DNA from: Saprospiraceae bacterium
GTDB lineage: Bacteria; Bacteroidota; Bacteroidia; Chitinophagales; Saprospiraceae
Reading direction: 5' to 3'
DNA length: 64,000 nt
NCBI GenBank assembly: GCA_021738725.1
Contig: JAIPBE010000008.1
Location: 40,435 to 104,434 of the forward strand
A program made the position numbers and the translations under genes. This document shows, one piece after another, positions 39,501 to 49,246 of this stretch (position 1 is the stretch's first letter; every line of letters starts with the position of its first letter). The notes under the pieces are model-generated. The model was not told where the DNA came from. It saw only the letters and a list, made by a program, of their open reading frames with translations, and made no database searches.

Positions 39501-40605
39501 ATTTACCTTGATATCGGATGAATGGCAACATGTTGCCCTGGTGATGAAATCAGGGAGTATTACCCTCTATCTCAATGGGATCGGCAATACCCATGAGACA
39601 AATGTGATTCCTGTAAAGTTGGATGGTGTTAGTATCGGGCGATACCGCGATTGGGCATCACGGACGTGGAAAGGTGCGATAGACGAAGTGGCGATCTGGG
39701 ATCGTGCCTTGACCCAGGACGAGATCCGGGAAACCATGCACCTGACCAAGCGAATAGAGGAGCAGCCAGACCTGATCGCCTATTATCAGTTCAATCGGGA
39801 AACGGGGGAAGAAACAGATCGCGTTGGTGTGCGGCATCTGCAGTTTGCCGGTGGCGCCTACCGAGAGGTGGCCAATGGGCCTTGGGGAGGCGGCGTCAGC
39901 AGCCGACAGAACATCGATCAGGGTGGAACCTATGATTTTGGAAATACGGGTGTGTCAATGAAATTTCCGGACCAGTCAACCTATCCGGATGGAGAGATTG
40001 TAGTCAGCCGCATTCATCTGGCGCCGGATGTCCTACCAGACCTTGACAATCCCGTCAGCCCACATTACTGGATCGTCAATAATTATGGCCAGGTTTTCTT
40101 CGATCCGATGACAAGCCTGGAACTGGATCGGGTGGGAGCGGTCTCTCCGGCGAATGTCACCGACCCAACAACACTGGAATTGCATCTCCGCACCTGGAAT
40201 GGGGAGGGAGACAACTGGATGAACTGGGCCAATGCTATCGGTGCTACACCAGGTCAGGACGGTGGAGCTACATTTGCCTCCATCCAGGATTTGGGCCAAT
40301 GGATGGTCGTGAATACGGGCGAGATCACGGCTGTGAAAGATCCGGATGCACCCGGGACAGCACTGAGCAAACATGCGTTGCTCTACCCGAATCCGTTGCA
40401 CGCTGGATCGACTGTACACATTCGAACAGATCTACAGGGCCCACTGGGGCTCCGCATATGGAATGGAGAAGGCGTCGTTCTGATCCGGGAAAGGGATGTT
40501 CAGCATGACTGGTCCACCCGATTGGCCGGGCCATCTGGCACCTACTTTTATGAGGTCACCAGTGCGGACAAGATGATCAGAGGGGCGATCCAGATCATTG
40601 AGTAA
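36559..40605 (+). CDS. Giant secreted sortilin/Asp-box protein with PKD, LamG and T9SS domains
   Basis: 1348 residues from MILSYKSLVRAVYVIVMCL, with signal peptide ending LLQGQ. Residues ~130-800 hold many Asp-box turns (SMDRGKHW, TLDGGANW, STDGGNNW, TSDGGQTW, STDGGVNW), so one or two large sortilin/sialidase-like propellers. Then a PKD domain (~820-905, WTFEGGTPATADIRNPRVVF), a LamG/concanavalin-like domain (~920-1080, ISAWVKPDGG ... WKGAIDEVAIWDRAL), a linker, and a type A sorting domain (LLYPNPLHAGSTVHI ... GTYFYEV). Expected to be exported and held at the cell surface, with glycan or protein binding. No catalytic residues recognised, so a hydrolase role is not claimed. Confidence 0.85.
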   Translation: MILSYKSLVRAVYVIVMCLSSLALLQGQKFSFPDRPTAEEMNDWLDLLFQVDPNVFQIDQAIRDWYAIHPFQKTTYTQFYKKWRRHVAPFIHANGFVRYPDESSIQQDRIAYNQKWAANHAGSGRSVASWASIGPFQMINDAVNGDQVPVSWQTNIYSFDQSKSNPDILYCGTEGSEIYKSMDRGKHWQPASRNLSIQAVLTVEIDPINPDIVYAGDNNGIFKTLDGGANWIPLLTVSQMGVNDIAIHPTNPAIVLVASGKGLWRSTDGGNNWVKIYGEKCFDLEWKPDDPNTVFLLKDDSADQRCTFWRSNNAGATFAIQTGNGWFDGTNPARSDGGGRMTVTPAQPDRIFVVLIGQAKDGDNGFIGVYRSDNAGSSWTLPNPPAGGPYSQNHPNLAVISPFDGTGFHQGYYNLSIGVSHTDPDELLVGHLSLWRSSNGGSSYLRIGGYGGSLQWMHPDVQEIKCLGGDTWVCTDGGINYSQNNFSTHNSRTFGISGSDYWGFGQGWNEDILVGGRYHNGNSGWYETYPDSIHIRLGGGEAPTGYVSPGGGRKAYFSDIGGKVLPASIDQASVGFPISKSPNELYFAAESSEQVWAPDCYNHYYLGKDNQLWKTEDGGSFFELIHAFDQTEGGNVTQIALCRAQPEVMVVAQRNENTWSEGWVWRTSDGGQTWSALSLPTGYKRRFLLSISGTDPNLMWLGYTDGANGEKVFESTDGGVNWSNISSTLFDGEAPTCLVHVLGTDGALFLGTNRSVYYRPEPGADWEMFSDGLPKQINCNILRPFYRDKKLRLGAYGKGMWETPLPDEFKTLCQPMVDKRIAFCERDTFQFDDYSVMAHENASWAWTFEGGTPATADIRNPRVVFPGNGTYKATLTVTDGTGATASRDLAVQVQSECQPDTIPGYALRTTTDGDAAIMPDQPGEPYDELTISAWVKPDGGQVSYAGIVIGAYNDNAFGLNVRDNNMLGYHWPGGAWSWNSGFTLISDEWQHVALVMKSGSITLYLNGIGNTHETNVIPVKLDGVSIGRYRDWASRTWKGAIDEVAIWDRALTQDEIRETMHLTKRIEEQPDLIAYYQFNRETGEETDRVGVRHLQFAGGAYREVANGPWGGGVSSRQNIDQGGTYDFGNTGVSMKFPDQSTYPDGEIVVSRIHLAPDVLPDLDNPVSPHYWIVNNYGQVFFDPMTSLELDRVGAVSPANVTDPTTLELHLRTWNGEGDNWMNWANAIGATPGQDGGATFASIQDLGQWMVVNTGEITAVKDPDAPGTALSKHALLYPNPLHAGSTVHIRTDLQGPLGLRIWNGEGVVLIRERDVQHDWSTRLAGPSGTYFYEVTSADKMIRGAIQIIE

Positions 40606-40639
40606 CGCGTATTGATGGTGGACTGAACCACAAAATCTG

Positions 40640-40930
40640 ATGGAAGATATGGAGCCTGAAAAACGGACATTTCAGAATACCAGTGGTGTAGGTGAGTTGT
40701 CTTGCACAGCTTGCGGGCACAAGGAACGCATGCTTTCATTTACACATGGAGTCAGTCATCAGCTGGGGTTCCAATGTACATCTTGTCAGCAACTAACTGT
40801 TATTGAGAACGGCCTGTCCATCCAGACCCCGCCTTGTTCCTGTGGAGGGGAATTGAGCAGGGAACAGCCCATCCAATGTCCTACCTGCAAAAGTGAGGAT
40901 GTCACATTTCACGCTCTGTATATGACCTGA
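40640..40930 (+). CDS. Small four-zinc-knuckle protein
   Basis: 96 residues. Four Cys pairs (CTAC, CTSC, CSCG, CPTC) spaced as two zinc ribbons. No family recognised; no signal peptide, so cytosolic. A second possible start is M4 (40649). Follows the giant cargo gene by 34 nt. Could be a regulatory or nucleic-acid binding protein, but this is only guessed from the ribbons. Confidence 0.65.
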   Translation: MEDMEPEKRTFQNTSGVGELSCTACGHKERMLSFTHGVSHQLGFQCTSCQQLTVIENGLSIQTPPCSCGGELSREQPIQCPTCKSEDVTFHALYMT

Positions 40931-40980
40931 GTCTTACAGGCATTTATGCGAATATGGATAGTGGGGTAGACCATTTCGGC

Positions 40981-41643
40981 CTACTTCTTCTTGTAGTCAC
41001 CCCGTTTCCAGGCTTCGAAGAATTTCGCCCATGAGAGGGGGTTAAAGATGTTCATCGGGGGCTGTTGCCCGATGTGGTAGAATGCATTGGATTGCTGTCG
41101 CAAATAGTAACTGGCACTTTCCTTTCCATCATAGGCGAGGTCCTGGCGGCCTCTTTCCAGATTCTCTTGTGCCAGATTTTCCAGGGCACGACGTTGCATA
41201 TCAGAGGTCACATCCATTGCCAGGAATTCGATTTTGAAATGCTCCTTGCTCGGCCAGGGAAAGACCACCGTTTCCGGGAGGTTAAAAGTGTCGCGACTCA
41301 TCAACTGCACAATAGGCAGACGGTTGTCTTCCAATGAGTCGGGTATCTGAAATTCGACGGTCCTGTATCCGATTGAAGTAACGGAAATGACATCTCCTTT
41401 CTCTACGACGATAGAGAAAAAGCCATTGAAATCAGCGTAGGTGCCTCGCCCTTTGTCTTTAATGGCGATGGTCGCGAAAGGCACAGGCAGTAAATCTGAA
41501 GTGGTGCCGTCCAGGATCAGGCCGGAAAACTGCACTAGCTGATTGTTCGGGTCATTCTTTTGAGCATGCAAAGATGCCACTGAACAGCAGAGGCTGAACA
41601 ACAGAACCAAAGAAAGACGGAAGGGGCTGTAGGACATCTTCAT
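40981..41643 (-). CDS. Exported protein with carboxypeptidase-regulatory-like domain
   Basis: 220 residues from MKMSYSPFRLSLVLLFSLCC; signal peptide ending SLHAQ. Residues ~35-120 form a CarboxypepD_reg-like beta domain (FSGLILDGTTSDLLPVPFATI, GTYADFNGFFSIVV, DVISVTSIGYRTVEF), the plug-like module common in Bacteroidota outer-membrane proteins. The C-terminal half is helical and charged. No barrel follows, so this is a free-standing periplasmic or surface protein. ORF extends to 41688 but the signal peptide fits 41643 (or 41637). Confidence 0.75.
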   Translation of the reverse strand: MKMSYSPFRLSLVLLFSLCCSVASLHAQKNDPNNQLVQFSGLILDGTTSDLLPVPFATIAIKDKGRGTYADFNGFFSIVVEKGDVISVTSIGYRTVEFQIPDSLEDNRLPIVQLMSRDTFNLPETVVFPWPSKEHFKIEFLAMDVTSDMQRRALENLAQENLERGRQDLAYDGKESASYYLRQQSNAFYHIGQQPPMNIFNPLSWAKFFEAWKRGDYKKK

Positions 41644-41818
41644 AGCGGAAAGATACACATTGAGAACACCTGTCAGGAACATTCCCATGCGAATGGAGGC
41701 TGCATTAACAAGGTTTTAACCCTTACGGATATTCCGAAGCGAAGGAATTCCAGTAAACCCTTGAGAAACAGAACAGGAATGCTGAAATAGATACGAAAGG
41801 GCCGCATGCCCGAACGGA

Positions 41819-44236
41819 TCAACGACGGAGCTGAAGCATGTATCGAACCACATCGCCCATTTCTGTCACATAGCGGAAACGAAGGCCTTTCCGGTAGCGG
41901 GCAGGTACCTCTTCGACATCCTGCTTATTCTCTTCGCACAACACGACTGTCTGAATGCCCAGACGACGAGCCGCCAGGATCTTTTCCTTGATACCACCTA
42001 CTGGCAATACTTTTCCGCGCAATGTGATCTCACCCGTCATTGCGACCAGCTGTCGCAATGGCTTATTGAGAAAAGCAGATGCGAGGGCAGACAGCATGGT
42101 GATACCGGCCGAAGGACCATCCTTGGGGATAGCGCCTTCCGGGACGTGCAGATGAATATCCGTCTTATTAAAGACATCCGGCTCGATCCCATAATCCAGA
42201 CTATGCGCCTTGAGATAGCTCAATGCAGTGACCGCAGACTCCTTCATCACATCGCCTAGGTTGCCAGTCAACTTCAACCCGCCTTTACCCGGTGAAAGAC
42301 TGGTCTCGATGAACAGGATCTCTCCTCCGACACTGGTCCAGGCAAGTCCGATTGACACTCCCGGAGGGTTGTCACCGAGGAACCGCTCCATATTATATTT
42401 CCTGGGGCCGAGGATCTTTTCAATATCCTCCAACGACAGTGTGGGTTTGTATTTGACACCGGTGGCTACCTTGTGTGCCACTGAGCGACAGATCTGGGCG
42501 ATCTGCCGGTCCAGCGAACGCACGCCACTTTCCCGGGTATATTCCTGAATGATCTTTTCCAGTGCAGTCGTGCCGAGTTTCAATTGTCCTTTTTTCAACC
42601 CGTGTTCGGACAACTGCTTGGGCAGAAGGTGTTTGACAGCTATGGCTGTTTTTTCTTCCGTCGAATAGCCACTGATCTGGATGATTTCCATTCTGTCCAG
42701 CAGGGCCGGTTGGATGGTGCTTAACGTATTGGCAGTAGCGATAAAGAGAACCTTGCTGAGGTCGTACTCCATCTCCAGATAATTGTCATGGAAAGAGCTG
42801 TTCTGCTCTGGATCCAGCACTTCCAATAAGGCAGATGACGGATCGCCGCGAAAATCCTTCCCCACCTTGTCGATCTCATCCAGAACGAAACAGGGGTTGG
42901 CCGATTTGGCTTTCTTGACCGACTGGATAATACGACCGGGCATGGCACCGATATAGGTCTTTCTGTGCCCTCGTATTTCAGACTCATCGTGCAAACCTCC
43001 CAGAGAAATGCGGACATATTCCCGGCCCAATGCTCGGGCAATAGACCGGCCAAGGGACGTCTTACCAACGCCCGGAGGGCCTACGAGGCAGAGGATGGGC
43101 GCTTTCATGTCCCCTTTCAATTTCAATACTGAAAGGTGTTCCAGTATCCGTTCCTTGACCTTTTCGAGTCCATGATGGTCTTCATCCAGGATCTTCTTCA
43201 CCTTTTTCAGATCAAAGTTATCCGTAGTGACCTGATCCCAGGGCAGATCCAGCACGAGGTCCAGATAATTCAGTTGGACACTGTACTCTGCCACCTGAGG
43301 GTTCATCCGGCGAAGACGATTCAATTCCTTGTCAAAGTGCTTGGCCACTTTATCCGACCAGCTTTTCAACATGGACCGCTCCATCAGCCTGTCGATCTCT
43401 TCCTCCTGTGGATTATGCCCGAGCTCCTCCTGGATGGTCTTGAGTTGTTGGTTGAGGTAGTAATCCCGCTGTTGTTTTTCAATATCGCCTCTAACCTTAT
43501 TCTCGATCTGATCCTTTAACTCCAGCACCTGCAGTTCGTTCTCCAACTGGATCAGGATCATCCGGGCTTTCTGGTTGATCGGATTGATCTCCAGGATCTC
43601 CTGTTTGACCGAAACTTTGAGGCTCAGGTTGGAGGCAATGAAGTTGAGGAGAAAGAGGTTGTTGGTGATATTGCGCAAGACCAGATTCGCCTCGGCCGGG
43701 ATATTCGGCGACAATTCGATGATCCGACGAGCTGTATCTGTGATCGTCGAGATCAAGGCCTGGAATTCGACATCATTTTCGGAGTCCTCATGCTCGATCA
43801 TGGAGACCTTCGCCGTCATGTAGGGCTGCTCCTGTACCATCTCCTCCAATCGGAATCTTCGTCTGCCCTGCAGAATAGCAGTAGTGGTGCCATCTGGCAT
43901 TTTCAACAACTTGATGATCCGTGCGACCGTACCGATCGAGTAAAGATCCGTTGCCTTAGGGGATTCAATGCGGCTGTCTTTTTGTGACAGAACGGCAATG
44001 ATCTTCTGATCCTGAAAGGCTTTCTGAATGGATTTTATGGATTTGTTTCTCCCGACCGTGATCGGAATGACAATGCCCGGAAAGAGTACGGTGTTCTTCA
44101 GTGCCAGCACGGGCAACTGCTCCGGAAAGTCTTCCAGAATATTGCTTTCGTCTTCTTCATCGATGGAGAAGAGAGGCATGAATTCTGAGTCTTCATCCGT
44201 GCCGCTGTTCAGACTGATAAGGGGATCGTATATCAT
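41819..44236 (-). CDS. lon: ATP-dependent protease La
   Basis: 805 residues, LonA type. N-terminal substrate-binding domain (~35-230, [21 protein letters not shown]), coiled coil, AAA+ domain with Walker [13 protein letters not shown] and Walker [12 protein letters not shown], and a C-terminal Ser-Lys protease domain with catalytic Ser in [10 protein letters not shown] and the Lys in [12 protein letters not shown]. Degrades misfolded and regulatory proteins in the cytosol. The Glu/Asp-rich first 30 residues (DEDSEF, DEEDESN) are an extension not found in E. coli Lon. Its start codon lies in a 12-bp palindrome. Confidence 0.97.
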   Translation of the reverse strand: MIYDPLISLNSGTDEDSEFMPLFSIDEEDESNILEDFPEQLPVLALKNTVLFPGIVIPITVGRNKSIKSIQKAFQDQKIIAVLSQKDSRIESPKATDLYSIGTVARIIKLLKMPDGTTTAILQGRRRFRLEEMVQEQPYMTAKVSMIEHEDSENDVEFQALISTITDTARRIIELSPNIPAEANLVLRNITNNLFLLNFIASNLSLKVSVKQEILEINPINQKARMILIQLENELQVLELKDQIENKVRGDIEKQQRDYYLNQQLKTIQEELGHNPQEEEIDRLMERSMLKSWSDKVAKHFDKELNRLRRMNPQVAEYSVQLNYLDLVLDLPWDQVTTDNFDLKKVKKILDEDHHGLEKVKERILEHLSVLKLKGDMKAPILCLVGPPGVGKTSLGRSIARALGREYVRISLGGLHDESEIRGHRKTYIGAMPGRIIQSVKKAKSANPCFVLDEIDKVGKDFRGDPSSALLEVLDPEQNSSFHDNYLEMEYDLSKVLFIATANTLSTIQPALLDRMEIIQISGYSTEEKTAIAVKHLLPKQLSEHGLKKGQLKLGTTALEKIIQEYTRESGVRSLDRQIAQICRSVAHKVATGVKYKPTLSLEDIEKILGPRKYNMERFLGDNPPGVSIGLAWTSVGGEILFIETSLSPGKGGLKLTGNLGDVMKESAVTALSYLKAHSLDYGIEPDVFNKTDIHLHVPEGAIPKDGPSAGITMLSALASAFLNKPLRQLVAMTGEITLRGKVLPVGGIKEKILAARRLGIQTVVLCEENKQDVEEVPARYRKGLRFRYVTEMGDVVRYMLQLRR

Positions 44237-44245
44237 ATTAATATG
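44234..44245. promoter_or_regulatory. Palindrome over the lon start codon
   Basis: CATATTAATATG is a perfect 12-bp palindrome that includes the minus-strand ATG of lon. It could be an operator site or chance in AT-rich DNA. Confidence 0.25.
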
Positions 44246-44378
44246 AGAGTCGCTGTAATAAAATCGGGCTATAGCGGAAAATCTACATTTTCAACGCTGG
44301 CCACCAGATGTCAAACCCCGTGCCACGGGGTAATCTATGCCAAACGAGCGTATTTCACTAAAATTATCCGTCAGTTTG

Positions 44379-46274
44379 TCAGGCGTCAGCTAATTCGGTT
44401 TCCAATTCGGCAGCCGGAGCCTGTTCTGCTTCCAGATCCTTTTCGATCTTCAGATTGTCGATGATGAAAACCTGTCGCTGGGGGGTGTTTTTGCCCATGT
44501 AATACCCAAGCAATTGATCGATCCGGGTATCATCGCGCATCACCACTGGATCCAGTCGAATATTCTCCCCGATAAAGTCTTTGAATTCCGAAGGTGAGAT
44601 CTCTCCCAAACCTTTGAATCGGGTGATCTCTGCTTTGCCTCTCAGCTTCTTGATCGCCGCCTGCTTTTCCCCTTCCGAGTAACAATAGATCGTCTGTTGT
44701 TTATCCCGAACCCGGAACAATGGGGTATCCAGGATATATAAATGTCCGTTCCGAACCAGATCCGGAAAGAACTGCAAAAAGAAGGTGAGCAACAGTAGCC
44801 GGATATGCATGCCATCGACATCGGCATCAGTGGCGATCACCACCTGGCTGTAACGCAGGTCATCAATGCTGTCCTCAATATTGAGGGCGTGTTGGAGCAG
44901 ATTGAATTCCTCATTTTCATAGACCACTTTTTTAGTCAGTCCAAAGCAATTCAAAGGTTTCCCTCGCAAGCTGAAGACTGCTTGTGTTTCCACTCGTCTG
45001 GCTTTGGTGATCGAACCCGAAGCGGAGTCGCCCTCAGTGATGAAGAGGGTGGTGGCCAGCCGCAGTTCGTCATTGACTTTTTCCTCGTTGAAGTGATACC
45101 GGCAATCCCGCAATTTTTTGTTGTGCAGGTTTGCTTTTTTAGCTCGCTGGTTGGCTAGTTTCTTGATCCCGGCGATCTCTTTTCGCTCACCCTCCGACTG
45201 GGTGATCCGCTTCAGCAGTGCCTGTGCCGCAGCCGGATTTTGATGGAGATAATTATCCAATTCTCTGGACAAAAAGTCACCGACGAACGATCGAATGGAT
45301 GTGCCGGTCGGGCTCATGTTCTGAGAACCCAGTTTGGTCTTGGTCTGTGATTCAAAGACCGGCTCTTCTATACGGATACTGATGGCTGTGACAATGGATG
45401 CCCGAATATCCTTGGAATCAAAATCCTTTTTGTAAAAATCACGAACCACCTTGACGATGGCCTCTCTAAAGGCAGATAGATGCGTGCCCCCCTGGGTGGT
45501 GAATTGTCCGTTGACAAAGGAATAATAGTGCTCCCCATAGAGGTCACCATGACTAAGGGCAATCTCCAGATCTGGACCATTGAGATGGATGATCGGATAT
45601 CGGAGTTCCTCTTGCGAGGTTTTCTTGGTTAATAGGTCGAGCAGACCATGGCGGGAATGAAACGTTTTTCCATTGAAATGGATCTTTAATCCGGTGTTGA
45701 GATAGGCATAATTCCACAGTTGTGTTTCCATGTATTCCGGCCGGAATCGGCACTGCCGAAAGATCTCCTGGTCTGGTCGGAAGGCCACATAGGTACCATT
45801 GGGCTCATCGGTTTTAACGATTTTGGCATCTTTGATCAACTCCCCCTGAGAGAATTCGGCCAGCTTCAATTTTCCTTCCCGCACAGCGAACACCTGGAAA
45901 AATTCTGACAGGGCGTTGACAGCTTTCGTTCCGACACCGTTCAATCCGACCGACTTCTTGAACGCCTGGGAGTCATATTTCCCTCCGGTGTTGATCTTGG
46001 ATACACAATCGATCACCTTGCCCAAAGGAATGCCGCGGCCAAAATCTCTGACTTCGATCAGACCATCCGTGAGCGTGATGTCGATCTCCCGCCCAAACCC
46101 CATCACATATTCATCAATGGCATTGTCTATGACTTCCTTGAGCAGGATATAGATCCCGTCATCCGGAGAAGATCCATCGCCCAGTTTTCCAATATACATC
46201 CCTGGCCGCATACGCATATGCTCCTTCCAATCCAGGGATTTGATCTGATCTTCTGTATATTGAATTTGACTCAT
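44379..46274 (-). CDS. parE: DNA topoisomerase IV subunit B
   Basis: 631 residues. GHKL ATPase domain (~15-220: [41 protein letters not shown]), transducer domain, then TOPRIM with TEGDSASGS and [12 protein letters not shown], and the C-terminal PLFRVRDK / [13 protein letters not shown] region. It unlinks replicated chromosomes together with ParC. Length and the lack of a gyrB-type insertion favour ParE over GyrB. parC is not adjacent. Lies 142 nt upstream of lon on the same strand. Confidence 0.92.
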   Translation of the reverse strand: MSQIQYTEDQIKSLDWKEHMRMRPGMYIGKLGDGSSPDDGIYILLKEVIDNAIDEYVMGFGREIDITLTDGLIEVRDFGRGIPLGKVIDCVSKINTGGKYDSQAFKKSVGLNGVGTKAVNALSEFFQVFAVREGKLKLAEFSQGELIKDAKIVKTDEPNGTYVAFRPDQEIFRQCRFRPEYMETQLWNYAYLNTGLKIHFNGKTFHSRHGLLDLLTKKTSQEELRYPIIHLNGPDLEIALSHGDLYGEHYYSFVNGQFTTQGGTHLSAFREAIVKVVRDFYKKDFDSKDIRASIVTAISIRIEEPVFESQTKTKLGSQNMSPTGTSIRSFVGDFLSRELDNYLHQNPAAAQALLKRITQSEGERKEIAGIKKLANQRAKKANLHNKKLRDCRYHFNEEKVNDELRLATTLFITEGDSASGSITKARRVETQAVFSLRGKPLNCFGLTKKVVYENEEFNLLQHALNIEDSIDDLRYSQVVIATDADVDGMHIRLLLLTFFLQFFPDLVRNGHLYILDTPLFRVRDKQQTIYCYSEGEKQAAIKKLRGKAEITRFKGLGEISPSEFKDFIGENIRLDPVVMRDDTRIDQLLGYYMGKNTPQRQVFIIDNLKIEKDLEAEQAPAAELETELADA

Positions 46275-46352
46275 GGGCAGGTTTTAACTTCACGAAGGTC
46301 CAAATTGTGAACCGACAAGGTTGCAAGATCGAAAGATGTGGTCAATAGATTG

Positions 46353-46360
46353 CAAATATA
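46353..46360 (-). promoter_or_regulatory. -7 box of parE
   Basis: Minus-strand TATATTTG, exact consensus, 78 nt before the parE ATG. Confidence 0.5.
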
Positions 46361-46375
46361 CGTTATAACATAAAA

Positions 46376-46387
46376 TGTTTTAAAACA
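46376..46387. promoter_or_regulatory. Palindrome between parE and the divergent gene
   Basis: TGTTTTAAAACA is a perfect 12-bp palindrome in the divergent promoter gap, ending 2 nt before the ATG at 46390. Possible operator. Confidence 0.3.
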
Positions 46388-46389
46388 AG

Positions 46390-46875
46390 ATGGCCGATCC
46401 ATTGATGCATCATCCGGCATTCCTGGATATACAGAGAGCGCTGCGCAAGGCGTGGCTACTCCAGCAATGTCTGTGGCTGGTCCTGCTGGCCGTCGGTCTG
46501 TCCGGTGCCATCCTGTTTTCGACAGGGGTATCTGTCTGGGGTTGGGCCCTTGGATGTATTTCCGTTGCTGCGCTGTGCTTCCTTCGATGGAATGGCCCTT
46601 ATCGGCGATCATTGGTCTTCCAGTATTTGCAGGAAAAGCCAAAGGATATCGTCTGGATCTATGGGTACCAGTTGTTGCGCGCGCCTCTAGGTGTTATGTT
46701 GTCCAACCAGTATCGCATTTATTTTCAAACGAGAGATAGGCAGAGATTTAGCCTGGATATTCCTGAAAAGCGTTACATGGTCGTTATGAAGTGGCTCAAT
46801 CGTATCCTCCCACATGCCGAATTTGGCTGGGATGATGAGCGATTCGAAAGATGGAAGAACACCGGACAAACCTAG
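46390..46875 (+). CDS. Hypothetical two-helix membrane protein
   Basis: 161 residues, family not recognised. Two membrane helices (~22-43 LLQQCLWLVLLAVGLSGAI and ~48-66 GWALGCISVAALCFL), the rest a cytosolic domain rich in aromatic and basic residues (IYFQTRDRQRFSLDIPEK, MKWLNRILPHAEFGWDDERFERWK). Ends 5 nt from the convergent YCF48-like gene. Confidence 0.65.
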   Translation: MADPLMHHPAFLDIQRALRKAWLLQQCLWLVLLAVGLSGAILFSTGVSVWGWALGCISVAALCFLRWNGPYRRSLVFQYLQEKPKDIVWIYGYQLLRAPLGVMLSNQYRIYFQTRDRQRFSLDIPEKRYMVVMKWLNRILPHAEFGWDDERFERWKNTGQT

Positions 46876-46880
46876 CTGGT

Positions 46881-47843
46881 TTAAGGAAAAGGGGTCTGAT
46901 AGAGGTGACCACCTGTTCCTGCGACAAAGATTTCACTCTGGTGAATGGCTACGGCCGTCAGGTCAATACTGGAGGGGATACCCAGCAATTTGTCCCAGTG
47001 CTCACCACCATCCCGCGTCACCCAGACTGTCCCGGCATCACCCACCAGAACGCCCCTTGCGCTATCCATAAAAGCCAGGGCGCGGAATGGGGTGTTGGAT
47101 ACACTCAGAGAATCTCCATTTCGAACGTACATCCAGGTGCGCCATCCATCCGTGGTTTTGAGAATAGTGCCACCATATCCCACCATATATCCGATTTGTC
47201 CATCCACCATCTCAATCGCCATAAAGTGGTCACCGGTGATATCCAGATAAGACCATGTCTGGGCCCCATCTTCAGAGAGGAATACAGCGCCATACCCGGC
47301 GGCGATCAGGCGATGGTCATCACAACGAGCCAGGTCATTGATGAGGTTATCGGTTTCAAGCAGATACGAGATCGTGTTGTCCGGATGAACGCGATACAGA
47401 AAACCAAATTGAAAACTCTGGCCGCCACCGATGAGGATGTCTCCACCTGGAAGTCCTAGAACAGCCCGGTTGACTCGCCATTCGGGCATTTGACGCAATA
47501 GCCAATCTCCGGATCCACTCTGTTGCCACAGATGACCATCCACACCAGTGGCGAGCCAATGGCCCTCGTCGACGGCAGTCAGGTCCAGGAGTGCTTTCTG
47601 GTCCGTTCGATCTTCCGTCCACTGCTGCCCTGCATCATTTGTCCGGAGGATCGTTCCAGCATACCAGGTTTTACCCCCAACCGCAAACCCGTTCCCATCC
47701 TGATCAAATCGCAAACCGAAAAGATCGAGGGTTGTGCCGGTTGATCGTTCCTGCCAGGTGGCGTCCAGACCTTCCGGCCTGCAGGCGATCAGACCCAAAA
47801 GGAGGCAGAGACTTGCGATTCGGGTGTGTATGCTTGGGGTCAT
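46881..47843 (-). CDS. YCF48/BNR-like propeller lipoprotein
   Basis: 320 residues from MTPSIHTRIASLCLLLGLIAC; lipobox LIAC, so anchored in the envelope. Repeats of the photosystem-stability-factor type: GLRFDQDGNGFAVGG, GTILRTNDAGQQW, VFLSEDGAQTW, GTILKTTDGWRTW, GTVWVTRDGGEHW. These build a propeller used for protein binding; in heterotrophs the role is unknown. Longer ORF to 47879 precedes the signal sequence. Confidence 0.8.
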   Translation of the reverse strand: MTPSIHTRIASLCLLLGLIACRPEGLDATWQERSTGTTLDLFGLRFDQDGNGFAVGGKTWYAGTILRTNDAGQQWTEDRTDQKALLDLTAVDEGHWLATGVDGHLWQQSGSGDWLLRQMPEWRVNRAVLGLPGGDILIGGGQSFQFGFLYRVHPDNTISYLLETDNLINDLARCDDHRLIAAGYGAVFLSEDGAQTWSYLDITGDHFMAIEMVDGQIGYMVGYGGTILKTTDGWRTWMYVRNGDSLSVSNTPFRALAFMDSARGVLVGDAGTVWVTRDGGEHWDKLLGIPSSIDLTAVAIHQSEIFVAGTGGHLYQTPFP

Positions 47844-47888
47844 GCCATAAAGATGCGACCCATCTTTGACTTGAGGCACTGGCGGATA

Positions 47889-48350
47889 TCAATACATCTT
47901 AATGCTGCCCAGATGGTAAAAGCCGGTGTTCCAATGGCCAGACAGTAAGTTTTCTTTGATCAGTTGCTCAAAAAGACTGTGCCATTGTTGGTGGTCCAAC
48001 GGATATTGTCCATTGCGAGAGCCATATCCAATATGTTCAAGTTGGCCATCCTTGTTCCAGTAGGCTTTGATCCAGATTTGGAGTCCGGGTTGAAGCAAAC
48101 CATGTTCGAGGGTCAATTGTTGGATTCGCTGAGTAAAGGATCTCCAATGTTGGAACGCCACCTTGGGGTCATTGTGACAGGCGTTCAGCAGGCTGATCGA
48201 ATACGTTTCCTCCAGGTCGCTGGTCCACTGTTCTGACTCGGCCAATTGAAAAACAAGCGGAAGTTCAGCCTGTGTTTCAATGAATGAAGCGGGCAGCCAC
48301 CCTGATAAAGACCAGGAAATGGAAATAAGAATAGCTGAAATGTATGCCAT
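47889..48350 (-). CDS. Hypothetical exported protein
   Basis: 153 residues; the start MAYISAILISISWSLSGWLPASF is a weak signal peptide. No family recognised. Conserved-looking part is WTSDLEETYSISLLNACH and QHWRSFTQRIQQL. Upstream of the YCF48-like gene, 45 nt apart, on its own -7 box. Confidence 0.55.
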   Translation of the reverse strand: MAYISAILISISWSLSGWLPASFIETQAELPLVFQLAESEQWTSDLEETYSISLLNACHNDPKVAFQHWRSFTQRIQQLTLEHGLLQPGLQIWIKAYWNKDGQLEHIGYGSRNGQYPLDHQQWHSLFEQLIKENLLSGHWNTGFYHLGSIKMY

Positions 48351-48355
48351 ATCCT

Positions 48356-48363
48356 CAAAAATA
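48356..48363 (-). promoter_or_regulatory. -7 box of the exported hypothetical
   Basis: Minus-strand TATTTTTG, exact consensus, 5 nt before the ATG at 48350. Confidence 0.45.
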
Positions 48364-48445
48364 ATGACAATTTGTGGGATTGGGTAAAATTTAATTAGGT
48401 CTGGCGCTTTAGCCGGGGGAGATCAGGACCTTGTCTGACAGTTCG

Positions 48446-48453
48446 TACCTTTG
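48446..48453 (+). promoter_or_regulatory. -7 box of the enoyl-CoA hydratase/E1 operon
   Basis: TACCTTTG, exact consensus, 16 nt before the ATG at 48470. It excludes the longer start at 48431. Confidence 0.5.
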
Positions 48454-48469
48454 TACAAAAGATCAGGAT

Positions 48470-49246
48470 ATGGACGACTTGAGACAGGATGGAGATGTAA
48501 AGTTGGTACGCAATGGAAGAATTGGTACGATCAATTTCAGTCATCCAGCCCATAATTCGATGCCTGGTCATCAACTGAAAAACCTGGTCGATGCGATCGA
48601 TCAAGCTGGTCAGGATCCCGAGATTGCCGTCATCATTCTGAAGAGTGGGGGCGACCGAACCTTTTGTGCCGGTGCGAGTTTTGATGAACTGGCGTCCATT
48701 GACAATCTGCATTCAGGCAAGCAGTTTTTTTTGGGATTTGCCAATGTGATCCTCGCTTGCAGACGCTGTCCCAAGATCCTGATCGGCCGGGTACAGGGAA
48801 AAGCGGTAGGTGGTGGAGTGGGTATTGCGGCTGCTGTAGATTATTGTTTTGCTACGGCATATGCAAGCATCAAGCTCAGTGAGCTGGCAGTGGGGATCGG
48901 ACCATTTGTGGTCGGCCCGGTGATCGAACGCAAGATCGGAAATGCGGCCTTCCGCCAGCTGGCCTTACAGGCGTCCGTCTGGATGTCAGCAGAGTGGGCA
49001 TGTGAACAAGGCCTTTATCAGGAAATCTTCCCGAACGCCGAGGAACTGGATGAAGCTGTATTCTCTTTCGCCTCTACCCTGACGAGCTACAATCCAGAAG
49101 CAGTAACAGAGTTAAAGCGAGTGTTCTGGCAGGGGACCGAGGATTGGGACCAACTCCTGGATGAAAGAGCCGCGACCAGTGGAAAATTGGTCCTCTCTTC
49201 CTTCACACGCAATGCGATTGCCGCATTCAAAAATAAACATGCATGA
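48470..49246 (+). CDS. Enoyl-CoA hydratase/isomerase family protein
   Basis: 258 residues from MDDLRQDGD. Crotonase fold with oxyanion-hole segment FCAGASFDELAS (~65) and GKAVGGGVGIAAAVDYCFAT (~110). Catalytic Glu of classic hydratases is not obvious at the expected GxG region (SELAVGIGPF), so the exact reaction is uncertain. Its TGA overlaps the ATG of the E1 gene (ATGA), so the two are translated together. This pairing suggests branched-chain amino-acid or related acyl-CoA breakdown, by inference. Confidence 0.85.
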   Translation: MDDLRQDGDVKLVRNGRIGTINFSHPAHNSMPGHQLKNLVDAIDQAGQDPEIAVIILKSGGDRTFCAGASFDELASIDNLHSGKQFFLGFANVILACRRCPKILIGRVQGKAVGGGVGIAAAVDYCFATAYASIKLSELAVGIGPFVVGPVIERKIGNAAFRQLALQASVWMSAEWACEQGLYQEIFPNAEELDEAVFSFASTLTSYNPEAVTELKRVFWQGTEDWDQLLDERAATSGKLVLSSFTRNAIAAFKNKHA

